A stretch of DNA of 64,000 bases, taken from NCBI RefSeq assembly GCF_037975445.1, contig NZ_CP150254.1:4896001-4960000 (forward strand), written 5' to 3'. Positions 17,911 through 26,555 of the stretch are shown here, piece by piece. How positions within the stretch are numbered: position 1 is the stretch's first letter; each line of letters opens with the position of its first letter. Source of the DNA: Peribacillus sp. FSL P2-0133 (GTDB lineage: Bacteria; Bacillota; Bacilli; Bacillales; DSM-1321). Under the pieces are notes generated by a model that was given only the letters and a program-made list of their open reading frames with translations, was not told the DNA's origin and made no database searches. The position numbers were made by a program, and so were the translations under genes.

Positions 17911-18678
17911 TTATTTTGGTTTTCTGTATAAAGGATAATCAACTTCAGTCGGAACTTCAATTAGGAAGATTCTAAAGTCTTTATCTAACGCTTGAATTGT
18001 TATGTCTCCGCCCTGTCCTGATTGAACGATGGCAAAATCTTTTTCTGCTACACGAGTGGGTTCATTCGTGTCTAATGAAAATGCTCCATCGCCTCTGATG
18101 GCTAAACCAGCTAATATACGATCCGATGAAATGCCATGAGTATATACTGTTCCCTTTGGAATGATTACATCCCACATGGAAGCATCTGTCACGATTTTCA
18201 TTGACGAATCATTTCCTAGTAATGTTTTTATTTTCACACCATCTTTATCCGTTATAGAAAAATCATTGGAGTCGTATTGTGAATAAGACGGTGTACGTTT
18301 TACAGCCTGACTTAAATGCGGTTCAAACCAGATTTGAAAGATTTCCGATGGTTCTTTTAATGCTTCTGCATGATACACACCGGAGCCTGTTTGCATGAGC
18401 TGGGTTCCCCCTTCTTCTACAACACTTTCCGTACCAAGTGTATCCCGATGATAAGCTTTACCCTTTATCACATAGGTGATGATTTCAAAACCTTGATGTG
18501 GGTGCAGCCCAATTTCTGCATGTTCTTGAGAATGCCCCCAAGCCCAGTAAAATAATGGTCCTATTCGATTTATTAGAGACCCTTCTCCAGAAAAGCCAAT
18601 CGGTTTTTGCTCTTTTATTTTTCCGTCATCAAACTGCCCGTGTGCTTGATCTTCTGGTTTAATAATTTTAATTTCCAT
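17911..18678 (-). CDS. Pirin family bicupin
   Basis: 255 residues. The metal ligands of pirins are present: His59 and His61 (LHPHQGFE), His103 and Glu105 (YHAEA), in the N-terminal cupin; the C-terminal cupin lacks ligands as usual. Bacterial pirins such as YhhW have quercetinase activity or act as redox-responsive regulators. It is the middle gene of the doxX-pirin-marR operon, with a 30-bp gap to doxX and 44 bp to marR. Confidence 0.88.
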   Translation of the reverse strand: MEIKIIKPEDQAHGQFDDGKIKEQKPIGFSGEGSLINRIGPLFYWAWGHSQEHAEIGLHPHQGFEIITYVIKGKAYHRDTLGTESVVEEGGTQLMQTGSGVYHAEALKEPSEIFQIWFEPHLSQAVKRTPSYSQYDSNDFSITDKDGVKIKTLLGNDSSMKIVTDASMWDVIIPKGTVYTHGISSDRILAGLAIRGDGAFSLDTNEPTRVAEKDFAIVQSGQGGDITIQALDKDFRIFLIEVPTEVDYPLYRKPK

Positions 18679-18708
18679 TTTTAACCCTCCTATAGGTCAA
18701 TTGGCTAT

Positions 18709-19065
18709 TTATCCAAGCAAAGCTCCGAAATTTATAAGTAGAACCACTAATCCAAGAATGAATAAAATGATCGGCATCATCATTTGTTTTACAGTATCTT
18801 TCATTTTAATATGAGTAAAAACGGCACCAATCATCGTTATTACAATGAATAATCCTCCCCATGCAGCTAAACTCTCATTCCAAATACCTGCGATAACCAA
18901 TACCGCTGAAACGACTTCTGCCATACCTGTAAACACTCTAAACCATCCTGGATACCCATAATGCTTAAACCCTTCCACCATTTGCTTTGATCCGAACTTC
19001 ATAAATCCAAACATTAGGAATCCCAATCCTAATATAACTTGAAGAATAATTGACAATACACTCAT
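18709..19065 (-). CDS. DoxX family membrane protein
   Basis: 118 residues with four hydrophobic helices. LGFLMFGFMKFGSKQMVEGF near the N-terminus and the GMAEVVSAVLVIAG helix are typical DoxX features. These proteins are thought to be quinone- or redox-linked membrane components. AAGGGGAGAG precedes the ATG. It is the first gene of the operon, directly behind the operator region. Confidence 0.85.
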   Translation of the reverse strand: MSVLSIILQVILGLGFLMFGFMKFGSKQMVEGFKHYGYPGWFRVFTGMAEVVSAVLVIAGIWNESLAAWGGLFIVITMIGAVFTHIKMKDTVKQMMMPIILFILGLVVLLINFGALLG

Positions 19066-19116
19066 TATTTCTCTCCCCTTTTTCCATTTATTTCACTAAT
19101 TTTTATCCTATAATTA

Positions 19117-19158
19117 TTTATCCTGACATTAGGATAAAAATAGCCTAACATTAGGATA
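19117..19158 (-). promoter_or_regulatory. Paired palindromic operators upstream of doxX
   Basis: TTTATCCT-N6-AGGATAAA at 19117-19138 is perfect. TAGCCT-N6-AGGATA at 19141-19158 is a weaker copy. Their centres are 22 bp apart, two helical turns, and both spacers end in ACATT. This is a likely binding site for the MarR protein encoded in the operon. Confidence 0.6.
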
Positions 19159-19228
19159 TGTTTCATGTCAACAAAAATACCAATTTAGTTATTCAGTTGT
19201 TGTTTTACTATTCATGATTATTTTCATT

Positions 19229-19306
19229 AAACTAACCTGCCCCTTTTACTCCACAAAAAAAAGGCTGCCGCAGCAACCCCTGTTATTGAAGTAATGGACC
19301 TGTTAA
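19229..19306 (+). repeat. Interspersed repeat, type B
   Basis: Has GGCTGCCGCAGCAACC and the TTATTGAAGTAATGGACCTGTTA right side. It lies 12 bp beyond the LysR stop at 19319, so the minus-strand hairpin plus T-run should terminate that gene. Confidence 0.85.
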
Positions 19307-19318
19307 TATAACCCCCGC

Positions 19319-20209
19319 TTAAATTAACCTTTCATTATCTAACAATTCCTCCTCATCACTTAACATATTGATAAATTTCATTAAAGACGCAGGTGCATAC
19401 TTATCTTTTCGATAAATGAATACTGTTTTGACTTTTCCGTTTAGATTCGGAATTGAATGTTGTCTAAGGCCGTCTTGTTCATGCTTTGCAATAACACTTT
19501 GTGGAAGCATACTTATACCTAGACCAGCTGCGACACAGCCGATGATCCCATCTATAGTGCCAAATTCCATTATCTTATTTGGTATCATCTTCTCTTGTTT
19601 TAACCATAGTTCAAACTTTTCCCGATAAGCACATCCTGCATGAAAGACAAGCAGCGTCCTTGTTTGAATATCTTCGATAGAAGATATAGGAGGATGAACT
19701 GTATCTGTAATGAGAATTAGTTCCTCTTCGAATACTTCTTTCTGAATGAGATTGGGGTGATTAATGGGTCCAGCCACAAAAGCTCCGTCCAATTCATTCT
19801 GAAGGACTGCTTGAATATTTTGTTCAGTAGAGCCTGTTTTTAAAGTTAAATCGACCTCCGGAAAATCTTTATGATACTTTGAAAACAAGACTGGTAAGCG
19901 AACTGCTGCGGTTGTTTCCATTGAACCAATATTTAACGGACCTCTAGGTGTTTGATCATCATTCATCATATTTTTGGTTTCTTCTATGAGGTCGAATATT
20001 TTTTCTGTATATGTTAGCAACATGCTTCCTTTGTCAGTTAATGCAGTGCCGCGATTATGTCTATAAAAAAGAGTTGTTTGAAGATCCGATTCCAGCTGCT
20101 GTATTTTCATCGTGATATTTGACTGTGCATATTGAAGTTCCCTTGCTGCTTGAGAAATGCTCCCCATCTGAGCAACACTCTGGAAAATTTTTAATGAATG
20201 CAAATCCAA
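19319..20209 (-). CDS. LysR family regulator, TTG start
   Basis: 296 residues. The N-terminal helix-turn-helix (SISQAARELQYAQSNITMKI) and a two-subdomain effector domain are present. The start is TTG after AAGGAGAG. It is divergent from tautomerase-MFS-nitronate monooxygenase genes, which it probably controls. The shared 166-bp intergenic region has an ATAT-N7-ATAT site. The inducer is unknown. Confidence 0.88.
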   Translation of the reverse strand: MDLHSLKIFQSVAQMGSISQAARELQYAQSNITMKIQQLESDLQTTLFYRHNRGTALTDKGSMLLTYTEKIFDLIEETKNMMNDDQTPRGPLNIGSMETTAAVRLPVLFSKYHKDFPEVDLTLKTGSTEQNIQAVLQNELDGAFVAGPINHPNLIQKEVFEEELILITDTVHPPISSIEDIQTRTLLVFHAGCAYREKFELWLKQEKMIPNKIMEFGTIDGIIGCVAAGLGISMLPQSVIAKHEQDGLRQHSIPNLNGKVKTVFIYRKDKYAPASLMKFINMLSDEEELLDNERLI

Positions 20210-20301
20210 AATAATCTCTCCTTAGTTGATTTATCCTTTAGCCATCATTAAGAGTGATACCAAATATAAATTTTAAGTATTATACCATATGGCAAAGAAA
20301 A

Positions 20302-20318
20302 GATATGCTTATAATATC
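20302..20318. promoter_or_regulatory. Candidate LysR box and -10 element
   Basis: GATAT-N7-ATATC is a perfect interrupted palindrome of the T-N11-A type in the divergent LysR/tautomerase spacer. A TATAAT (20310-20315) overlaps it. Confidence 0.4.
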
Positions 20319-20375
20319 CCACATTTCAATTGGACACTCTAAAACCATTATTTATTTTGAGGGGAGATACACAAA

Positions 20376-20765
20376 ATGCCATTATTACGTTTTGATTTGG
20401 TAGAAGGAAGAAGCGAAGAAACGTTAAAAAAATTATTGGATTCGGCTCACCATGCGATGGTGGAAGCTTTCCAAGTACCTGAAAGTGATCGTTATCAAAT
20501 AGTTCATCAGCACCCGCCGCATGAGCTAATAATCGAGGATACCGGACTGGGATTTAAAAGAAGCAAAGACCTAGTAATCATTAGTATTGTAAGTAAAAAA
20601 AGAACTGAAAAACAGAAAGAAACCTTATACTCACTTCTTGCTCATAAACTTGAATCGGACTGTGGGATTTCTCCACAGGACTTGATGGTTTCTATAACAG
20701 AAAACAGCGATGCTGACTGGAGTTTTGGACGAGGGGAAGCACAGTTTCTAACAGGTTCATTATAG
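20376..20765 (+). CDS. Tautomerase family protein (YusQ-like)
   Basis: 129 residues with the catalytic N-terminal proline next to the initiator Met (MPLLRFDL), a fused double 4-oxalocrotonate tautomerase fold, and the [10 protein letters not shown] stretch seen in YusQ-type proteins. Such enzymes tautomerise enol/keto acids or dehalogenate small compounds. GAGGGGAG precedes the ATG. It starts an operon with an MFS transporter and a nitronate monooxygenase under a divergent LysR regulator. Confidence 0.85.
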   Translation: MPLLRFDLVEGRSEETLKKLLDSAHHAMVEAFQVPESDRYQIVHQHPPHELIIEDTGLGFKRSKDLVIISIVSKKRTEKQKETLYSLLAHKLESDCGISPQDLMVSITENSDADWSFGRGEAQFLTGSL

Positions 20766-20811
20766 CTATAAAGGTATGCTTAACGTATACAATTTCATTG
20801 GAGGAGAATCT

Positions 20812-22014
20812 TTGAAGAATCAAACTTATCTTTTTTTAATAGGGGGAATATTTTCTTTAATCATTGCTATGGGGATTGGAAGATTTGCATATACTCCCAT
20901 CCTTCCCCTTATGCAAAAAGAGCTTTCTTTATCAAATACAGTTGCTGGTTATATAGCATCCAGTAATTACGCAGGATATTTGCTTGGAGCAATTTTAGCA
21001 GGTGCCATTCCTTTTAAGAAGTATAGAACCATTTTGTTAAGAATAAGTCTAATCATCAGTATCTTAACCACTGCCCTAATGGGTCTCTCATACTCTCATT
21101 TACTTTGGAATGGACTTCGCTTTCTATCAGGGTTTGCCAGTGCGTTTGTGTTGGTCTTAGCCTCCGGTATCGTGTTAGATAAACTTGAAACTATAAGAAA
21201 AACCAGTTGGTCGGGGATTTTTTATGGGGGAGTAGGTTTGGGAATCTTTTTATCCAGTCTAATGATTCCGAGTTTAAACCATTTATTTCGGTGGGAAGGA
21301 ACATGGATAGGATTAGCTGTTGTGAGTGGAATTCTTGCGATCTTTGTATGGATCTGGCTCGATGAAACCCCTACCGTTGTCGAGAAGAAAAATAAACAAG
21401 CTATTATTGTAAAAGTACCTCCCGCTAAATGGCTTACATGGTTGATTATTGCGTATGGTTTAGAAGGATTGGGTTACATTGTTACCGGAACGTTTATCGT
21501 ATCCATCGCTGAAAAGACCACATACTTTCATAATGGTGCTACCTTAGTTTGGATGATGGTGGGATTGGCTGCGATTCCATCGTGTCTCATCTGGTCTTTA
21601 CTAGCTAAAAAATGGGGATTCATTAAATCTTTAGTGCTTGCAATGGCTCTGCAATCCTTTGGTATTGCGATGCCAGCCTTTTGGATGTCAAAAACTAGTT
21701 TTGTCATAAGTGCTTTATTATTTGGAGCCACGTTTATGGGTATCACCACCCTTGCTACAACATTGGGACGGGAAATGAATCCATCTGATAGCAGTCGGAC
21801 TATTGGCATTTTGACCGCTATTTATGCTATTGGACAGTTGATAGGACCAACCCTTGCTGGGGTTTTATCATCACTCACACATGATTTTAATGCTGCTTTT
21901 ATTGGTGCAGCAAGTGTTGTCTTCTTTGGGGCAATTTTGCTTTCAAGTGGGATTCATTTCGAGATCAACCCTAACGTTCATCCATCCAATATAAAAAAAA
22001 CAGAAGAGAATTAA
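20812..22014 (+). CDS. MFS transporter, YbfB/YjiJ family
   Basis: 400 residues with twelve hydrophobic helices. The first helix contains GIGRFAYTPILP, the signature of the YbfB/YjiJ branch of MFS. TTG at 20812 follows GGAGGAGAATC, better than the upstream in-frame ATG with no site. It probably moves the substrate or product of the tautomerase and monooxygenase. The substrate is unknown. Confidence 0.86.
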   Translation: MKNQTYLFLIGGIFSLIIAMGIGRFAYTPILPLMQKELSLSNTVAGYIASSNYAGYLLGAILAGAIPFKKYRTILLRISLIISILTTALMGLSYSHLLWNGLRFLSGFASAFVLVLASGIVLDKLETIRKTSWSGIFYGGVGLGIFLSSLMIPSLNHLFRWEGTWIGLAVVSGILAIFVWIWLDETPTVVEKKNKQAIIVKVPPAKWLTWLIIAYGLEGLGYIVTGTFIVSIAEKTTYFHNGATLVWMMVGLAAIPSCLIWSLLAKKWGFIKSLVLAMALQSFGIAMPAFWMSKTSFVISALLFGATFMGITTLATTLGREMNPSDSSRTIGILTAIYAIGQLIGPTLAGVLSSLTHDFNAAFIGAASVVFFGAILLSSGIHFEINPNVHPSNIKKTEEN

Positions 22015-22048
22015 TTAGGATTAATATACAAAATTGGGGGAGTCATTG

Positions 22049-23137
22049 ATGTTAAATAATGAAATGATGAAGCATTTGAAGATTAAGAATCCTATTATAC
22101 AAGCTCCTATGGCTGGCGGGATCACCACTTCGAATTTAGTAGCCGAGGTATCCAATGCTGGAGGACTTGGAATGATCGGAGCAGGCTATCAGACACCAAT
22201 ACAAACGAGAGAGCAGATTAGAGAAATCAAGCAGTTAACTTCAAATCCTTTCGGCATCAATCTATTCGTGCCAAACGAATTTAACGTAACGCCTGACGCA
22301 GTCCAATCAGCTAACCAGCTTTTACACACCATTCGTAAGCAATTAAATTTAGAACAAACAGACAGCTTTGACATTCCTGACTATAAAAAAATTTATGAAA
22401 GCTTCATTGAACAAGTTAAGGTTGTCATTGAAGAGAATGTATCTATTTGTTCCTTTACATTTGGTATTCCTCCTAAGGAAGTGATTAATGAATTAAAACA
22501 GCATAACATCACTCTTATAGGAACAGCTACAACGGTAAGGGAAGCCGTTGAAAATGAAAAAGCGGGAATGGATATGATTGTTATGCAAGGCAGTGAAGCT
22601 GGCGGGCATCGCGGGAACTTTATTGATGGTCATCAGGAGAGCCTAGTAGGTTTAATGTCACTTATTCCGCAGGCTGTTGACAATGTAAGCATACCTGTTA
22701 TTGCTGCAGGAGGAATTATGGATGGCAGAGGATTAATGGCTTCACTCTTCTTAGGAGCACAAGGTGTACAAATGGGTACAGCTTTCTTGACTTGTATAGA
22801 AAGTGGGGCACATAAGGTACATAAAGAAGCCATTTTGAATGCTGATGAAGACCAGACAACCTTTACTCGTGCCTTTTCTGGTAAATGGGCAAGAGGTATT
22901 AAAAACAAATTCATTGCAGATATGGTGGAGCATGAATTGCTTGTACCCGATTTTCCTGTTCAAAACCTATTAACTCAAGTAATTAGAAAAACGTGCAGTG
23001 GACAAAATAATCCAGATTTCATGTCCCTCTGGTCTGGACAAAGTCCAAGATTAGCCAAGAGTCAAACCGTTGAAAGATTAATGAACGATATTATGTCTGA
23101 ATCTAAAATGTTGAGGCAGCAGCTCACTGCTCTTTAA
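22049..23137 (+). CDS. Nitronate monooxygenase family flavoprotein
   Basis: 362 residues, TIM barrel. PIIQAPMAGGITTSNL at the start, QGSEAGGHRG with the catalytic His, and PVIAAGGIMDGRG plus GAQGVQMGTAFL for FMN phosphate binding are class II nitronate monooxygenase motifs. It oxidises nitronates such as propionate-3-nitronate with FMN and O2. TTGGGGGAG precedes the ATG. It is the third gene of the LysR-linked operon, which suggests detoxification or use of a nitro- or enol-acid. Confidence 0.88.
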   Translation: MLNNEMMKHLKIKNPIIQAPMAGGITTSNLVAEVSNAGGLGMIGAGYQTPIQTREQIREIKQLTSNPFGINLFVPNEFNVTPDAVQSANQLLHTIRKQLNLEQTDSFDIPDYKKIYESFIEQVKVVIEENVSICSFTFGIPPKEVINELKQHNITLIGTATTVREAVENEKAGMDMIVMQGSEAGGHRGNFIDGHQESLVGLMSLIPQAVDNVSIPVIAAGGIMDGRGLMASLFLGAQGVQMGTAFLTCIESGAHKVHKEAILNADEDQTTFTRAFSGKWARGIKNKFIADMVEHELLVPDFPVQNLLTQVIRKTCSGQNNPDFMSLWSGQSPRLAKSQTVERLMNDIMSESKMLRQQLTAL

Positions 23138-23165
23138 TAAATCTAAAATTGCCATTCATACAATA

Positions 23166-23197
23166 AGGTCACCAGATATTCCTGGTGACCATTTTTT
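23166..23197 (+). terminator. Intrinsic terminator
   Basis: GGTCACCAG pairs perfectly with CTGGTGACC, followed by ATTTTTT. It ends the tautomerase operon. Confidence 0.9.
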
Positions 23198-23228
23198 GCA
23201 TCGTTTCTCTATAATAGTAGCAAGTGTT

Positions 23229-23310
23229 TACTGCCTAAATAGTTTCATAAAGATAAGGCTGCCTTAAAGACAGCTCCGATCTTAAGCTAACGCACCCGTT
23301 AGCTCATTAA
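23229..23310 (+). repeat. Interspersed repeat, type A, weak left arm
   Basis: The left arm is degenerate (ctgcctaaatagttt). The stem GGCTGCCTTAAAGACAGCT and right arm gctaacgcacccgttag are intact. It lies between two plus-strand genes, so here it terminates no known gene. Confidence 0.8.
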
Positions 23311-23414
23311 GAGGTACCTCCAACATTTTATCCTATGAACAGAGATGGAGTGGAAACTATTGTGTCATTTTCCTAATTTGAGCATAATGTGATATTACCC
23401 ATTTAATTAATTTC

Positions 23415-23436
23415 CTCCTTAAAAACAATTAAGGAG
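23415..23436 (+). promoter_or_regulatory. Hairpin covering the ribosome binding site of the YjcZ-type gene
   Basis: CTCCTTAA pairs perfectly with TTAAGGAG around a six-base loop. The right arm is the AAGGAG ribosome binding site of the gene starting at 23447, so the fold would block initiation. Confidence 0.55.
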
Positions 23437-23446
23437 ATGTTTCTAG

Positions 23447-23611
23447 ATGTCACGTTGTGAATCAAGTTGTGATGACGGTTTTGGATTTGGTGGAGGTTTC
23501 GCCTTTATAGTCGTATTGTTTATACTCCTAATCATTGTTGGAGCTAGCTTTGTCGGTGGATACGGCGGCGGTGGCTATGGTTACGGGGGCGGTTACGGAG
23601 GCTGCTGCTAA
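23447..23611 (+). CDS. YjcZ-family small sporulation protein
   Basis: 54 residues: a short N-terminal cap with three Cys, one hydrophobic helix (about 19-35, FAFIVVLFILLIIVG), then a Gly/Tyr-rich tail (GGYGGGGYGYGGGYGG) ending CC. This layout is the tiny transmembrane YjcZ family of Bacillaceae, expressed in sporulation. AAGGAG precedes the ATG and lies in a hairpin. A terminator follows within 20 bp, so it is monocistronic. The biochemical role is unknown. Confidence 0.85.
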   Translation: MSRCESSCDDGFGFGGGFAFIVVLFILLIIVGASFVGGYGGGGYGYGGGYGGCC

Positions 23612-23625
23612 ATAGTATGAAAAAT

Positions 23626-23651
23626 GCCGACCTTTATTGGTCGGCTTCTTC
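23626..23651 (+). terminator. Intrinsic terminator
   Basis: GCCGACC pairs with GGTCGGC, followed by TTCTTC, 15 bp after the YjcZ-type stop. Confidence 0.8.
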
Positions 23652-23799
23652 AAATTTGATTCCTATTTCTGAGGAATGATAGTTATTTTGAACACTCTAA
23701 TTATGGTCCAGACGACAAAACGCGAAAAACTATGATAATACATTTTATGAAAAATAAAGCCCCGAATTTCCTACGCTTAGAATCCTTTTTCAGAGGTAA

Positions 23800-24468
23800 C
23801 TAATTATTATGTCGTTTGTTAACTTCAATTGTAATGAACTCCGGCAAATAGCTGGGAGTACATCCTTTTGCTACTATTTCATCTTTGTAAAGACCCGTTT
23901 TCTCACCAAGTTTAATACAACGTGCACGATTCTTTTCATCATAAACGCCTATCCAGCCTGCGGTGAAATTCATAGCCCATTGAACTTCCGGTTCTTCCTG
24001 CGTAATATTAGCTTCTAATGCAGATAGCAAGTATGCGGTGTTATCAGGCGGTGTTTGTCCAGTCCATCTCAATCGCCCTTGATAATACCAGAAAGCTCGC
24101 CTTTGAAGAGCAGAAGGACTATTTTCCCATGACTCCATCAATGCAATTTTCTTCTTGTCTTTGGTGAGCTGATTAGCCATTAACCAATCCATTAAGTTAT
24201 TTCGCTCATCAAAAGTGTGAGTCTGCATATCCTTATCAAGCTTATTTAGCACATCTTGTGAAAGAAGTTTTTTGTCCATAATTAAGATTGCTAATAGTCT
24301 GGGCAAAAACTCTTCGGTTGACCAAAGTTCCATAGCTAGTTCGTGATCTTTTTTAATGTCCTTCGCGATTTTTCGTAAGTCGCCTAGCTTAGTTTTACTA
24401 TTGATCTGAGGTAGAATGTTTTCTGCTTTTGAAAAGCGTTTTATTTCTGTACCTTTATTTTCATTCAT
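23800..24468 (-). CDS. DNA alkylation repair protein, AlkD-like HEAT-repeat
   Basis: 222 residues, helical throughout. The block WAMNFTAGWIGVYDEKNR followed by the closing CTPSYLPEFITIEVNKR are hallmarks of the PF08713 DNA alkylation repair group, which flips out or excises alkylated bases through a HEAT superhelix. GGAG lies nine bases before the ATG at 24468; an upstream in-frame TTG sits directly against that site and cannot be used. It is monocistronic. Activity of this divergent branch is untested. Confidence 0.78.
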   Translation of the reverse strand: MNENKGTEIKRFSKAENILPQINSKTKLGDLRKIAKDIKKDHELAMELWSTEEFLPRLLAILIMDKKLLSQDVLNKLDKDMQTHTFDERNNLMDWLMANQLTKDKKKIALMESWENSPSALQRRAFWYYQGRLRWTGQTPPDNTAYLLSALEANITQEEPEVQWAMNFTAGWIGVYDEKNRARCIKLGEKTGLYKDEIVAKGCTPSYLPEFITIEVNKRHNN

Positions 24469-24700
24469 TTTATACAACTCCTTTATTAAAGCACTGTTTC
24501 ATAATATGTCCTTGACGGGATATATCAAGAACTTAATTTCGTTATAAGTCTTATTGCAGTGGTGTGCCTCCAAAGTTAATATTGTAGTATATATCGTATT
24601 AAAGCTTTCTCCACCTATAATAGAAGAGCAACCATCTTTAATATAATAATAACATTTACTTCCTTTTAATTGGATACGAAAAGAGCATTCCTTTTTAAAG

Positions 24701-24722
24701 AAACGCACCCGTTAGTTGAAGG
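24701..24722 (+). repeat. Repeat right arm abutting DUF4279 copy 2
   Basis: AACGCACCCGTTAGTTGAAG is the right arm alone, 15 bp from the 3' end of the second DUF4279 gene. The rest of 24469-24700 shows no supported gene. Confidence 0.75.
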
Positions 24723-24736
24723 AAGTTTGTGCTTTT

Positions 24737-25225
24737 TTAGTCGTCATATTCATTTTCATAAGGGTTTGCATACAAATCAATATCAATTTCAGCTTTAACA
24801 CTATTTGCAAATTCAATCTGTTCGTTATCAAGATACAAAACCGGTGAATCTCCATTTTCCATAATAATAACGATGAAGATTTTACATTCCAGTTTATACT
24901 TTGCTTTTACCTGATTTAGTATAGCTGCTTTATTTTTTAACGGTCCTAAAATCTGGTCCATTTGTTCCTTCACATCATAGGATTCTTGATAGCCCGTACT
25001 TAATTCCCAGGCTGTTTCTTTTCGATAAAGAGTTTTCGTTGAAATAACATTTGGATTATGAGGTCTTACAATGACTTCACCCTTTTTATAGGTTTTTGTT
25101 GGTTCAGTTTCTAACGTTTCGGTCACATAATCTATTGGAAACTCATCTCCATACAAGCAGAAATAAACCATTACTTGAGTTTTGTCCAAGTACAAATTTC
25201 CCTCCCAGTAGTTCTCATTTTCCAT
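24737..25225 (-). CDS. DUF4279 domain protein, copy 2
   Basis: 162 residues, a close paralogue of 15054-15542 (21 differences by eye). Substitutions cluster in the first 45 residues and around residues 100-107; the last 45 are nearly invariant. The ATG at 25225 was chosen to match copy 1, where a stop prevents any longer start. A longer frame from a TTG exists in this copy only. No ribosome binding site is clear. It is bounded by a repeat arm at its 3' end and a full repeat 5'. Confidence 0.75.
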   Translation of the reverse strand: MENENYWEGNLYLDKTQVMVYFCLYGDEFPIDYVTETLETEPTKTYKKGEVIVRPHNPNVISTKTLYRKETAWELSTGYQESYDVKEQMDQILGPLKNKAAILNQVKAKYKLECKIFIVIIMENGDSPVLYLDNEQIEFANSVKAEIDIDLYANPYENEYDD

Positions 25226-25257
25226 CTTTTCTATTGAAATTATTATATCACCCTTAT

Positions 25258-25343
25258 GCAACTAACCTGCCCCGATAGTTCCATAAGAAAAAGCTGCCTT
25301 AAAGACAGCTCCGATCTTCAGCTAACGCACCCGTTACTTTAAG
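25258..25343 (+). repeat. Interspersed repeat, type A
   Basis: A complete, near-consensus copy. It lies in the divergent space between DUF4279 copy 2 and the LytTR gene, so it is at the 5' side of the minus-strand gene and cannot be its terminator. Confidence 0.9.
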
Positions 25344-25629
25344 TACAATACTTCACAAAGTAATGAATAATACTCATCAAAAAATACTGTAACCATTCCT
25401 CTCTCACAGTTGAAGGTTTTATGGCCTTCTTTATAACTACCTCAACAAATTGTTGTTTTCGTTAAACGGATCATATGATTCCTTTTATGTAAGTCACCAA
25501 CTATTTTCCACAAGTTACCCTTCATTTTTCTTCCACTTACTGGAATTATGGAGACTTGAAAGGAATTTCATCATACAATAAATTAGAAAGTCAATGAGAG
25601 GATTTTAGGTGAAAAGAGGTGTCTGAAAT

Positions 25630-26088
25630 TTGAAACTTTTCCTTAATATTGACAAAGCATTTAAAGAAACAAGAGTTACCATCGAAGGTCCTGAGTTGGA
25701 TGAAAATATACAGGAACTAATTGACTGCATCTATGGAAGGGAGCAACAATTCCTGATTGGAAAAAAGGGAGAAATGCAACATATTCTCAAACCGGATGAC
25801 ATCCACTATTTTCATACTGAAAACGATCATATTATCGCCGTAACAGAAAAAGATTCTTTTATTTTAAAAGAGAAATTATATGAGCTCGAGTCCATGCTCC
25901 CTTCTAAAAAATTTATCCGTCTGTCTAAATCGGTTATCGCCAATTTGAATCAATTGAGCCGTTTTGAAGCATTATTCAATGGTACACTCTGCGTTTACTT
26001 CAAATCAGGAAAGAAAGAATATGTGTCTCGTACCTATGTCCCTGCGATTAAAGAAGCTCTAAAATTGAACAGGAGGAAAGTAGAATGA
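25630..26088 (+). CDS. LytTR-domain transcriptional regulator
   Basis: 152 residues. The C-terminal LytTR DNA-binding domain (about 45-150) shows YFHTENDHIIAVT, KFIRLSKSVIANLNQL and the closing GKKEYVSRTYVPAIKEAL motif. There is no receiver domain. TTG start after AGAGGTG. It overlaps the DUF3021 membrane gene by four bases, the arrangement of LytTR regulatory systems in which the membrane partner holds the regulator inactive. The target genes are not known. Confidence 0.88.
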   Translation: MKLFLNIDKAFKETRVTIEGPELDENIQELIDCIYGREQQFLIGKKGEMQHILKPDDIHYFHTENDHIIAVTEKDSFILKEKLYELESMLPSKKFIRLSKSVIANLNQLSRFEALFNGTLCVYFKSGKKEYVSRTYVPAIKEALKLNRRKVE

Positions 26089-26495
26089 AAACATTTATAA
26101 TCCGCAGTTTTATCGGTATTTTCTTCGGATGCTTTATTGCGGTTTTAGTCACCAATTTATATATCCTTTTCGGTGGCTTCGAAATGATAGATGGACCATT
26201 ATTTTTGAAAAACTCCATCGGCTCCGCTCTTTGTGGCTGGTTTTTTACAGTCAGTCCCTTATACTTTGAAAACAGGAATTTGAAACTATCCCAGCAGACG
26301 ATTCTCCATTTTTTAACCATCATAATCCTATACCTCATCTTGGCACTCACGATTGGCTGGATTCCATTTAATATTACCAACATTTTGTTAACACTCTTAA
26401 TTTCCATTGTCGTCTATACGATCTTTTGGGTTGCATTTTATCTTTACTTCAAAAATCAAGCACGGAAATTAAATGATGATTTAAAGAAACTATGA
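26085..26495 (+). CDS. DUF3021 membrane protein, partner of LytTR regulator
   Basis: 136 residues with four hydrophobic helices, the FGCFIAVLVTNLYILFGG and ALCGWFFTVSPLYFEN regions being typical of DUF3021. Its ATG overlaps the LytTR stop (ATGA), so the two are co-translated. In streptococcal Hdr/Brs pairs the equivalent membrane protein inhibits the regulator; the same is inferred here. Confidence 0.85.
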   Translation: MKTFIIRSFIGIFFGCFIAVLVTNLYILFGGFEMIDGPLFLKNSIGSALCGWFFTVSPLYFENRNLKLSQQTILHFLTIIILYLILALTIGWIPFNITNILLTLLISIVVYTIFWVAFYLYFKNQARKLNDDLKKL

Positions 26496-26555
26496 GAATT
26501 GATGTTTATGAGGTACTGGGCTTTGGGCTAGCAAGGATATCCCAATTTAAAATAA

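Noticed and set aside
24499..24708. 69-codon minus-strand frame downstream of DUF4279 copy 2's border
   Set aside because: It starts inside a repeat arm, has no ribosome binding site, and its sequence resembles no family.
15054..25225. DUF4279 pair read as a toxin-immunity or defence system
   Set aside because: No toxin, nuclease or polymorphic toxin gene is adjacent; the family hint alone is not enough.
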